Made by a program: the position numbers and the translations under genes. 64,000 nucleotides of DNA from Pseudocoprococcus catus (GTDB lineage Bacteria > Bacillota > Clostridia > Lachnospirales > Lachnospiraceae), in assembly GCF_902381825.1 (NCBI RefSeq), contig NZ_LR698973.1, forward strand, positions 1,231,739 to 1,295,738, written 5' to 3'. How positions within the stretch are numbered: position 1 is the stretch's first letter; every line of letters begins with the position of its first letter. Positions 24,937 to 32,328 of the stretch are shown here, piece by piece. Below the pieces are notes generated by a model that did not search any database, had not been told where the DNA came from, and saw nothing but the letters and a program-made list of their open reading frames with translations.

Positions 24937-26667
24937 TTGGCAGTATTAAAAATTGTTCCGAAGTTATATCAGGAAAAAATATCTGAGAAATTAAAGGAAG
25001 AAATATCTTTAGTTACAAATGGAGAAGCAAAATACTATAACCGGTTATACAAATTTTTTCAGTATACCGATATACAGTGTACTGCAGATATTAACTATGA
25101 AACGAGAAAAATGTATATGGATTCTCTTGAAAAAGAGGATATTTCAGAAAAATATAAAGCGGAATTACTGAGCTTATTTGATCGTTTAAAAATAGAAAAT
25201 ATGCCGGATGTCTATTCACAAGGAACCCCCTTCTCTGTAGAACAGGAGTTTTTTAAGCAAGACAAATTGTTTTTGCTGTATGTCCCCAATAAGAAGAAAG
25301 CACAATCTTTCCGTCAGGTGGTTGATAAGAATGATTTGTTATGGGACTTAACGAGGATACATTCATCACAGTTGGTGCGACAGACAAAAATATTGCTGTG
25401 TGAAATTCTGAATATGGATAAGGTACAAAGACATCGAAGATATTTTTTAGAACCATTAAAAGCACTTATACGGTTTTGCGATAAGTACGGAATAGATGAT
25501 ATTGAAGAAATGGAACAGGCAGACGAAAACAGATTTTATCTGTATTTAAACAAGGAGTCGGAAATTATAAAAAAACAGGCTTCTAAGATTGTTGAGTTTG
25601 CGAGAAGAACGTTATTTCTAACAGATTCAGAGACAAATTGGCGAGCGTGTATCTGGTATATGGATAGGTTTCAGTTTGATAAATCGAGAATCAATGCCAG
25701 TTCACCTGTTAAAAGCCTTTCATTTATTAATATTTACGAAAAAGAAAATCGTTGGTATTTACAATTATACGCAAAATATTTGGTCGGGATATCTGATCTG
25801 TCTTTATCAAATATCCGAAATACAATAAGTTTTATTTCACAATTTTTAAAATATCTGGATGGACAGAGTAAGAAAGTAACTGAACTGGCGATGCAAGATA
25901 TAGCGGATTATGTGTCTGTTTTGGATGAGTCCGATATTAAGTATTCCACTTTTAACCGATATATCACACATATGCATACATTTCTACAGTTTTTGAAAAT
26001 GAAAAATATTGAAGTGTTGAAGTTTTATCCGGAACGATTTTTAAAAAAAGGTTTTTCGGAACACAATGAAAGAAGTGTTCCAGAAAAAACAATTGCTCAT
26101 CTGATTAAGGAGCTGCCGGCATTCCCAGAGCATTTACAGTTGATGTATTTGATTTTGTTTTGCACAGGAATTAGGAAAAGCGAGGTTTGTACAATAAAAT
26201 CGGGAGCCTTTTATTCACAAGGCAATGAGAATTGGATGCGCATATATCAAAGCAAAATGCGGAGAGAAAAAGTTATTCCTGTTCCCAGTCTATTGGTTGG
26301 ACTGGTGAATGATTATGAAAAAAAGTACGGAATAAAAAATGGGGAGTATTTATTCAAAAATAAAAAGGGTGGTGCATTTAATGGACAGACATTTTCAAAT
26401 CAGATGATTCGGGAGTGTAAGGTTCGTGGGATTGCCTGCGGAGATTATATCTTTAGAGCACACGATTACAGACATAACCTTGCAACTTCAATGTACGGAA
26501 ATGGGGTTTCTATACAAGGGGTACGAGATTATCTAGGACATTCAAGTGAGAATATGACAAAACAGTACATTGATTTCATGCCGGAACGTATTGTATCGGC
26601 TGAAGATAAATATTTCTCTAAAAATCAGTCATTTAAATTGAAAGGAGCAGAAGATGATGAAAGGTAA
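24937..26667 (+). CDS. Tyrosine recombinase 2 of the trio
   Basis: A 576-residue recombinase, longer than phage-type integrases, with about 300 extra N-terminal residues of helical character. The catalytic domain lies at about 380-565: Arg in FCTGIRKSEV, RAHDYRHNLAT, LGHSSENM, and Tyr in TKQYIDF. The start is TTG 24937 with GGAAGGAGGG upstream, 18 nt after the first recombinase. All catalytic residues are present, so it should be active. Confidence 0.85.
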   Translation: MAVLKIVPKLYQEKISEKLKEEISLVTNGEAKYYNRLYKFFQYTDIQCTADINYETRKMYMDSLEKEDISEKYKAELLSLFDRLKIENMPDVYSQGTPFSVEQEFFKQDKLFLLYVPNKKKAQSFRQVVDKNDLLWDLTRIHSSQLVRQTKILLCEILNMDKVQRHRRYFLEPLKALIRFCDKYGIDDIEEMEQADENRFYLYLNKESEIIKKQASKIVEFARRTLFLTDSETNWRACIWYMDRFQFDKSRINASSPVKSLSFINIYEKENRWYLQLYAKYLVGISDLSLSNIRNTISFISQFLKYLDGQSKKVTELAMQDIADYVSVLDESDIKYSTFNRYITHMHTFLQFLKMKNIEVLKFYPERFLKKGFSEHNERSVPEKTIAHLIKELPAFPEHLQLMYLILFCTGIRKSEVCTIKSGAFYSQGNENWMRIYQSKMRREKVIPVPSLLVGLVNDYEKKYGIKNGEYLFKNKKGGAFNGQTFSNQMIRECKVRGIACGDYIFRAHDYRHNLATSMYGNGVSIQGVRDYLGHSSENMTKQYIDFMPERIVSAEDKYFSKNQSFKLKGAEDDER

Positions 26668-28162
26668 TATTAATTTGATTTCGTATGACTGTTATCAACA
26701 AGCTACAGAAAAACAGTTGGCAGGGCTGAAATGGAAGGAAAACAGGGTGTACTACATATCTGAGATTCATAATGAAAAGATACAGGATGAGATTTATGGG
26801 TATATCGATGATAGATGTAGACGTTTGTCATTATCAACAGTAGTAAATGATATTTACAGATTTGATCTGTTGAAAGAATTTCTGAATGAGAAGTGTACAA
26901 GTTGTAGCAGCATTACTGATAAAAAATGGGAAGAACTGGAGAGAAGTTATAAAGCATTTTTATATAAAAAAGGATTGGCGCTGTACGTTAGAAGAAATAG
27001 ACCGGATAGGCGGAATGTTGAGCAGCAAAGTAGCGCTCAGGTTACTTTTCTGAAAATGTATTATGAGTATGTTGTGAAGTGTAAAACAGCAGATATTCCA
27101 GAAAATGAAAAAGATGTATGGGATATGAGAAAGTTGGATATTGTGCCAAGGAGTAATCCGATTCGTGGAAGATATAGATTAGATTTTCGTGAGATCAGGC
27201 AGAAAGAATTTAAAGAGATAATAAAGAAAATATTGTATAGCCACTGCCAGACAAAAGCAATGGGTAGTATAAAAGGTGAATTGCGTGGATTCCGTCGGTT
27301 TGCTAGTTTCATGTATGATCGATTCCCAGAAGTAAAGCACTTTACAGAAATTAGCAGGGATATGATAGAAGATTATCTGGTTTATATAAAAACGGATACC
27401 GGTCTTACATCAGTCAGTTACACGACAGAGCTGTCGGTTTTGGATAATCTGTTGGATGAAATAGGGCGTGAACTGGAAATAGAAAATATATGCAACCTTT
27501 TTCTGTCCAGTGATTGCAGAGCATATGATAACGCTTTACCAGAAGCGTATTCAGATGCAGAAATCAGGAGATTTAATTGTGCATTAACAAAATTAAAGCC
27601 CCAGTTAGGCAGATGTTTAATAATACATCAGATGCTCGGTACAAGAATAGAGGATACGTTGACTTTGCGAAGAGATTGCTTATCTGAGAAATCAGGACAT
27701 TATTTTATAACTATTATCCAGCAGAAAACAAGGAAATACAAAAGACCAGTTAGCGATCAGCTGGCAGAATTGATTAGAAAAGCAATAGAAGTTTCAGAAA
27801 AGGAGCATCCAGATTCAGAATATATTTTTCTGCAAGATAATGGAAAATTGTATACAGATTCAATGCTGAAATATCATGTAAATATCATGATTTATGAAAA
27901 TGATATCAGGGATGATAAGGGAAATTATTTTGAGTTTCGTACACATCGTTTTAGACATACTTTTGGAGTAAAACTTACAGAAATGAAATTAGATGATGAT
28001 AGCATTGCAAGGCTGTTGGGGCATAAGGATACACGAACCATACCACATTATCGGCGGTTAAGAAACGAAGCATTAGCGGAGGATACAAAGGCTGTACGAG
28101 ATGAAATGAATGAATTATTAGCACAATACAGGAGGGAAAAGGAAAATGCAGAAACACGATAA
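26654..28162 (+). CDS. Tyrosine recombinase 3 of the trio (TnpB-like)
   Basis: A 502-residue recombinase. The catalytic domain lies at about 300-480, with Arg in QMLGTRIEDTL, RTHRFRHTFG, LLGHKDTRTI and Tyr in PHYRR. The N-terminal part is helical and carries a core-binding segment (about 180-290). ATG 26654 is preceded by AAAGGAG and overlaps the second recombinase by 14 nt, so the three are translationally coupled. Together with the small protein that follows, the order resembles the tnpA-tnpB-tnpC operon of Tn554 with an extra recombinase. Confidence 0.85.
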   Translation: MMKGNINLISYDCYQQATEKQLAGLKWKENRVYYISEIHNEKIQDEIYGYIDDRCRRLSLSTVVNDIYRFDLLKEFLNEKCTSCSSITDKKWEELERSYKAFLYKKGLALYVRRNRPDRRNVEQQSSAQVTFLKMYYEYVVKCKTADIPENEKDVWDMRKLDIVPRSNPIRGRYRLDFREIRQKEFKEIIKKILYSHCQTKAMGSIKGELRGFRRFASFMYDRFPEVKHFTEISRDMIEDYLVYIKTDTGLTSVSYTTELSVLDNLLDEIGRELEIENICNLFLSSDCRAYDNALPEAYSDAEIRRFNCALTKLKPQLGRCLIIHQMLGTRIEDTLTLRRDCLSEKSGHYFITIIQQKTRKYKRPVSDQLAELIRKAIEVSEKEHPDSEYIFLQDNGKLYTDSMLKYHVNIMIYENDIRDDKGNYFEFRTHRFRHTFGVKLTEMKLDDDSIARLLGHKDTRTIPHYRRLRNEALAEDTKAVRDEMNELLAQYRREKENAETR

Positions 28163-28553
28163 AATGGTAGCACTGGCAAAAGAAAAAAGTGCGGAAATGA
28201 CGGAAACAGCAATAACAGCTATTGAAACAATGTATAGAAAAAATATAAAAATTTCAGTTGCTGAACTTACAAAACTAACAGGACTTTCCAGAGGTTTTTT
28301 CTATAATAATCCGAATGTGAAACAGGTCATGATGGAATTGAAGGAAAAACAACAGGGAATGATATTGCAAAATCCTAAAAGCAATGCTATTGCAAAAGCA
28401 CAGGAAGCACGGATTAAGAGTTTAGAACAGAAACTATCCGATAGTGTTCCGAAAAACGAATATGAAAGTCTTCAGAAAAAATATGAAGAATTACAGGTGA
28501 AATATAGTCAAATGAAAAAGGGAACACTATTGAAGATGTACGACCAATTATAG
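28146..28553 (+). CDS. TnpC-like small helix-turn-helix protein (DUF6262-like)
   Basis: A 135-residue protein overlapping recombinase 3 by 17 nt. The first half carries a helix-turn-helix-like segment (ISVAELTKLTGLSRGFFYNN, about residues 38-57); the second half is a coiled coil (IKSLEQKLSDSVPKNEYESL). Small proteins of this build follow the recombinases in Tn554-type elements (TnpC, which orients and stimulates transposition), and the same role is likely here. Confidence 0.75.
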   Translation: MQKHDKMVALAKEKSAEMTETAITAIETMYRKNIKISVAELTKLTGLSRGFFYNNPNVKQVMMELKEKQQGMILQNPKSNAIAKAQEARIKSLEQKLSDSVPKNEYESLQKKYEELQVKYSQMKKGTLLKMYDQL

Positions 28554-28573
28554 GAAGAAAAGGAGAATATTTT

Positions 28574-28954
28574 ATGCAGAACGAAATTTATGATGAGAAA
28601 AATGGACTTACTTATATGTTATGTGGAGATTATTATTTGCCGGAATTGGCACTTACAGATATCGAACCAACTTATGGGAAATATGGGATGCTTCGTAAAA
28701 GCTATTTACAGGAACACAGAAAGGCAAAATATCAAATATTGTTGTTACAAGGAAAACTTGTCGAGCATTTGAATCAGATTGATGCAGAAGCAAGGGATAG
28801 GGAAGAACAATTAGTAAAACAGAAGATGGAGAAACAAGGAATTACAGAGAAATTAAAAAGGCAGGACAACATGGAATGGACAAGGAGGATGAATACCATT
28901 TGTCATGATGCAGAAGAGATGATTTTGACGGAAATGATATACACAAAAGGATAA
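28574..28954 (+). CDS. tnpV: TnpV-like transposon-encoded protein
   Basis: A 126-residue protein with the TnpV pattern: YMLCGDYYLPELAL, then GKYGMLRKSYLQEHR, a middle segment LLLQGKLVEHLNQIDAEA and a C-terminal WTRRMNTICHDAEEMILTEMIY. TnpV occurs in Tn4451-like mobilisable transposons and many Lachnospiraceae elements; its function is not established. The start is ATG 28574 with AAGGAG upstream, 20 nt after the TnpC-like gene, so it probably belongs to the same transcript. Confidence 0.85.
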   Translation: MQNEIYDEKNGLTYMLCGDYYLPELALTDIEPTYGKYGMLRKSYLQEHRKAKYQILLLQGKLVEHLNQIDAEARDREEQLVKQKMEKQGITEKLKRQDNMEWTRRMNTICHDAEEMILTEMIYTKG

Positions 28955-28964
28955 TGAACTGCAT

Positions 28965-29062
28965 TGGATAGCAAGAATTTTGCAGCCCGGATATCAAAAA
29001 AGTGGAAGTCCGGATAGCAAAAAAATGGAAGTCCGGATGGCAAGATTCTTGCTGTCCGGAAA
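28965..29062 (+). repeat. Short tandem repeats near the right island end
   Basis: Two 23-bp units start with CCGGATATCAAAAAA and CCGGATAGCAAAAAA and end in TGGAAGT. They are flanked by two related units, GGATAGCAAGAATTTTGCAG (28967 onwards) and GGATGGCAAGATTCTTGCTG (29036 onwards), the latter containing the palindrome GCAAGA-T-TCTTGC. Spaced repeats close to an element end are typical of recombinase or accessory protein binding sites. Confidence 0.6.
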
Positions 29063-29084
29063 GACAAAAAGTGAGGGATTAAAA

Positions 29085-29381
29085 ATGTTGGTTAAGTACA
29101 TAATAAAAGTGTTTTTATATTTAATTCTTGCAGTAATGACATTGATTCGCTGGTTATTAAAAATTCCGATGATGTTGGGAAATATTTTGCTTTACTTTTT
29201 ATCAATTATATTTATTCTGACAGGTGTTTTGAGTTATGGATTTGCATTGGAATCTGCAAGAGAATGTGGTCGAATGATAATAATTGGGATGGCATTTGGT
29301 GCAATACCAGACTTTGTCCCATTTTTGGGAAAAAGTTTAGAGACATTGGTTGCCAAACTGTTGAGTATGACAAATGAATGA
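29085..29381 (+). CDS. Small membrane protein
   Basis: A 98-residue protein with two to three predicted membrane helices (about residues 6-24, 28-52, 62-80). The start is ATG 29085 behind GTGAGGG; the open frame begins further upstream but inside the repeats. Its size and hydrophobic layout recall small membrane proteins of conjugative transposons (CD1845-like), but the match is loose. It is the last gene before the right end of the island. Confidence 0.55.
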   Translation: MLVKYIIKVFLYLILAVMTLIRWLLKIPMMLGNILLYFLSIIFILTGVLSYGFALESARECGRMIIIGMAFGAIPDFVPFLGKSLETLVAKLLSMTNE

Positions 29382-29394
29382 GAAAGTCAATATG

Positions 29395-29427
29395 AAAGAG
29401 GGCTGTGAAAGGCTCTCTTTTCTTTTT
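29395..29427 (+). terminator. Terminator at the right end of the island
   Basis: AAAGAGGGCT (29395-29404) pairs with GGCTCTCTTT (29411-29420), including two G-U pairs, around the loop GTGAAA, followed by TCTTTTT. It lies 13 nt after the last island gene and should shield the cpaF remnant from island transcription. Confidence 0.75.
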
Positions 29428-29514
29428 GCAACTGTGGAATGGCAAGATAATAACGTTATATACAGTGTATATTAAGTACAGATATTGTATTTCTGCATGA
29501 TGGGAACATAGGGA

Positions 29515-29531
29515 GTCCATATAAAAAGCAT
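29515..29531 (+). repeat. Right attachment site (attR arm and core)
   Basis: GTCCATATAA (29515-29524) is the inner arm, and AAAGCAT (29525-29531) is the core shared with 9938-9944. The arm is inverted relative to the left arm. Confidence 0.8.
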
Positions 29532-29928
29532 GAATACCGGTCATGATGGCTCTTTGAGTACCGGTCATGCCAATTCTCCGCAGGATATGCTGTCAAGACT
29601 GGAGACAATGGCTTTATTTGCCTCGGATATACCGATTCAGGCAATCCGCAAGCAGATTGCTTCTTCTATTGACATTATCGTGCAGCTGGAAAGATTAAGA
29701 GACAGGTCAAGAAGAGTGACGGCGATAGCAGAAGTATTGGACTGTACAGAGGATGCCTACATTTTGAATCCGATATTTGAGTTTCATGAGCAGGATAATC
29801 TTGTGATGGAGAGCAGTTCTTACGGTGATATTCCGGAAAGGGTTGTCGGTCAACTGGAGCGAACAGGCTATCATTTGATGCACAGGCGTAAATTGCATGC
29901 AGCGGCCCTTGAGTCAGCGGAGATTTAG
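29530..29928 (+). pseudogene. cpaF: CpaF/TadA secretion ATPase, C-terminal part
   Basis: The 132 codons that complete cpaF: MNTGHDGSLSTGHANSPQDM (the His-box region of secretion ATPases), then RLETMALFASDIPIQAIRKQ and the RLRDRSRRVTAIAEV segment. The first codon, ATG at 29530, is the Met that follows Gln-Ser in intact relatives; it partly overlaps the attachment core. There is no ribosome site in front of it, so it is probably not translated efficiently while the island is present. Joined with 9079-9942 it would give a protein of 420 residues, normal for CpaF. Confidence 0.92.
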
Positions 29929-29930
29929 AG

Positions 29931-30653
29931 ATGAATGAAAAACAAAAATTGTTGATTTCTGACAGTTTACAGGGCGTTCTTTTGGGATGTCTGATCGGAT
30001 GGCTCTGTTACAGAAGCGTCGTTACCAGTCTTTTGGGGATCATGATCGTTCCGTTTTACATAAAGTATAAAAGGCGAATGAGGGAGAAAAGCAGGAAGCA
30101 GATGTTATGGCATGAGTTTAAAGATGCGGCGGCCATGCTGTACAGCAGTACGGCTGCAGGTGGCACCTTGGAAAAGGCTCTGAGAGATACTTGCTGTGAT
30201 ATGAAGACTTCGGACAGCAGTTATCAGGTGCTACTTCCGGAATTTGAAAGAATCTGCATGCATCTTGATCAGAACCGATCACTGGAAAGTGTTCTGGAAG
30301 ATTTTGCAGTGAGAAGTGAGGATGAGGATATTGCGTACTTTGTGCGTGTTTTGACGGTAGCAAGAAAAAGCGGCGGTTCACTGTCATCTATCATCCGTCA
30401 TACTGCGGATACAATGAATTTGCGAATGGAAATTAACAGTGAGATAGAGACAATTCTGGCAGGAAAAAGGGGAGAATGGCGGATTATGCTGATCGTGCCA
30501 CCGGGGATTTTATGCTATATGAATATGTGCTCGTCGGAATATATGAATATTCTCTACACTGGGTTGACGGGAAGGCTGGTGATGACAGCAGCACTGATGG
30601 TCTATGCGGCAGCTCTTTGGACAGGTCATAAGATTTTGGATATTCATGTGTAG
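29931..30653 (+). CDS. TadB-like pilus assembly protein (T2SSF domain)
   Basis: Inner-membrane platform protein of the Tad pilus, 240 residues. Two N-terminal membrane helices are followed by a cytoplasmic T2SSF domain (about residues 60-170: AAAMLYSSTAAGGTLEKALR, ARKSGGSLSSIIRHTADTM) and two C-terminal helices. It starts 2 nt after the cpaF remnant, so in the uninterrupted operon it would be coupled to cpaF translation. While the island is present, its expression would have to come from read-through or island promoters. Confidence 0.82.
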   Translation: MNEKQKLLISDSLQGVLLGCLIGWLCYRSVVTSLLGIMIVPFYIKYKRRMREKSRKQMLWHEFKDAAAMLYSSTAAGGTLEKALRDTCCDMKTSDSSYQVLLPEFERICMHLDQNRSLESVLEDFAVRSEDEDIAYFVRVLTVARKSGGSLSSIIRHTADTMNLRMEINSEIETILAGKRGEWRIMLIVPPGILCYMNMCSSEYMNILYTGLTGRLVMTAALMVYAAALWTGHKILDIHV

Positions 30654-30664
30654 GAGGTGGAAAA

Positions 30665-32140
30665 ATGCAGTTTTTCTGGTTTGGTGCAATATTACTTTGT
30701 GCGGCATTATTGCCTGTTTTTCTGGCAGAAAACTGGTGCCGTCGGCATAAAGTAAAGAAAATTTTTCCTGTGCCAAGAGGTATGGGATGGCTGCAGAGAA
30801 CAGCTGTCTGGTTGTTGTGTCACCTGCCGGATACAATCAGCTGTTCAAGATGGCTGACAGGGTGTTCGGAGGACATCGTCGGAAAACTTTATCCGGGGAT
30901 GAAAAAGGAGAAGTTTATCAGGCAGCATGTGATTCGAAAGATGATGGTTGGGTATGGCGGCATGCTGGCAATCCTGGCATTTATGATGATCTATGGTCTT
31001 TTGAATCAGACGCCGGAATTAAGCGGCAATACTCTTCAAAGGGATGATGCCGGAGGCAAGAGCCGGGACGTTCAGGTATCTGCAGAGATAGAGGGTGTGA
31101 CAGAAGAAAAGTCGCTGACAATTACCGTTGAACCGAGAAAATACAGTCGGTCTGAGCGGGAAGCATTGATGCGGGATGTGAAAGCTTATATTGATGCATG
31201 TCTTCAGGGGGATAACTCCGATCTGCAGCATGTGAATCGGCCGTTGTTTTTTCCATCTGATTTTCCGGGGGAGAATGTGACGATTGAATGGCAGCCGGAA
31301 GATTATAATCTGATCCGACAGGATGGCTCCTTGGGTGAATTGTCAGCGTATCAGCTGCCGATAAAGACAAAGGTAACTGCGGTGATCATCTATGATCAGG
31401 AAAAGGAATTTTACAGTAAAGAAATCTGCCTGACTGCACCGGAGAAATCAGATGAAGAAGTGTTGGATGAACAGATTCGGGAGGCCGTTCAGGCAGCAGA
31501 TCAGGGATCGTCAGAGAAACTTACGCTGCATCTGCCGGATTCTGTGGGCGGACGGGCTGTTGAGTGGAAGTATCAGAAACAGTCACAGGCGGGAACTATA
31601 CTTTTTATAGTCTTTTTGTTTTTGGCAGGCTGTATATGGTACCAGGATAATAACCTGAAAAAAAGACTTGAGGAGAGAAATGAACAGCTTTTGTATGCGT
31701 ATCCCGGTTTTGTTCACAGAATGATCCTGATGTTGGGAGCCGGCATGACGGTAAGGAGAAGTTGGAATCGGTTATTGGATGATAATGAGCGATTGGACAG
31801 CGGTCATTTAGAAGAAGATTGGTTGTACAGAGAGATGAAATACACAAGAATTCAGATGGAGTCAGGCGTACCTGAAATACAGGCTTATCTGGAATTTGGA
31901 CAGAGGATGGAACTGCAGCAGTATAAGAAGTTTTCTCAGCTGCTGATCCAATATATTAAGCGCGGCAGTAAAGGCATGCAGGCGTTAATGCAGCAGGAAG
32001 CGGCTGAGGCTGAAAAGCAGAGGCGAGATCTGGCAAAACAGTTGGGAGAAACAGCAGGAACGAAGCTATTGATGCCGATGATGTTATTGTTGATCATTGT
32101 GTTGTTGATTGTTATGGTGCCGGCATTTTTGTCGATGTAA
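30665..32140 (+). CDS. TadC-like pilus assembly protein with extra external domains
   Basis: A 491-residue protein. The C-terminal third is a T2SSF-like domain (FVHRMILMLGAGMTVRRSWN ... KLLMPMMLLLIIVLLIVMVP) as in TadC. Between a helix at about residue 100 and one at about 305 lies an external region of some 190 residues, absent from typical TadC. It contains two stretches with the same pattern (hydrophobic strand, L-x-L/F-P, then V-x-I/V-E-W): one near LFFPSDFPGENVTIEW and one near LHLPDSVGGRAVEW. This resembles degenerate bacterial Ig-like domains. The start is ATG 30665 behind GGAGG. Confidence 0.75.
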   Translation: MQFFWFGAILLCAALLPVFLAENWCRRHKVKKIFPVPRGMGWLQRTAVWLLCHLPDTISCSRWLTGCSEDIVGKLYPGMKKEKFIRQHVIRKMMVGYGGMLAILAFMMIYGLLNQTPELSGNTLQRDDAGGKSRDVQVSAEIEGVTEEKSLTITVEPRKYSRSEREALMRDVKAYIDACLQGDNSDLQHVNRPLFFPSDFPGENVTIEWQPEDYNLIRQDGSLGELSAYQLPIKTKVTAVIIYDQEKEFYSKEICLTAPEKSDEEVLDEQIREAVQAADQGSSEKLTLHLPDSVGGRAVEWKYQKQSQAGTILFIVFLFLAGCIWYQDNNLKKRLEERNEQLLYAYPGFVHRMILMLGAGMTVRRSWNRLLDDNERLDSGHLEEDWLYREMKYTRIQMESGVPEIQAYLEFGQRMELQQYKKFSQLLIQYIKRGSKGMQALMQQEAAEAEKQRRDLAKQLGETAGTKLLMPMMLLLIIVLLIVMVPAFLSM

Positions 32141-32157
32141 AGCGGGGAGTGTGTGGA

Positions 32158-32328
32158 ATGAAAGATTTATGCAGAAGATTCTTTTATGAAGAAACAGCAG
32201 TTGGTGTTGTTGAGATGATATTGATTCTGGTGGTACTGATCGGACTGGTCATTATATTTAAACAGCAGCTGACATCTATTGTAAATTCTATTTTTAAGAA
32301 AATAACCAGTCAAAGTAATTCTATATGA
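32158..32328 (+). CDS. Flp-like pilin (short)
   Basis: A 56-residue protein with a single hydrophobic helix (AVGVVEMILILVVLIGLVIIF) placed after a short polar N-terminus, as in Flp1-like type IVb pilins of clostridia. The Glu in VEMILI matches the conserved Glu near the processing site of type IV prepilins. The start is ATG 32158 with GGGGAG upstream; the stop overlaps the next start (ATGA). Two prepilin peptidases are encoded in the locus and it is their likely substrate. It is below usual gene length limits. Confidence 0.8.
   Translation: MKDLCRRFFYEETAVGVVEMILILVVLIGLVIIFKQQLTSIVNSIFKKITSQSNSI

Larger units (their letters stand above)
9938..29531. mobile_element. 19.6 kb integrated island inside cpaF
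   Basis: The island is bounded by the direct repeat AAAGCAT (9938-9944 and 29525-29531). It carries three tyrosine recombinases near the right end, a large serine recombinase near the left end, Tn4451-type accessory genes (tnpV, tnpW), XRE regulators and a type IIL restriction-modification cargo. The DNA is visibly more AT-rich than both flanks. The boundaries are firm because the two halves of cpaF abut exactly at the repeat in the correct frame. Which recombinase performs the integration is an inference; the end structure favours the tyrosine trio. No intact conjugation genes were seen, so it looks at most mobilisable. Confidence 0.9.
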
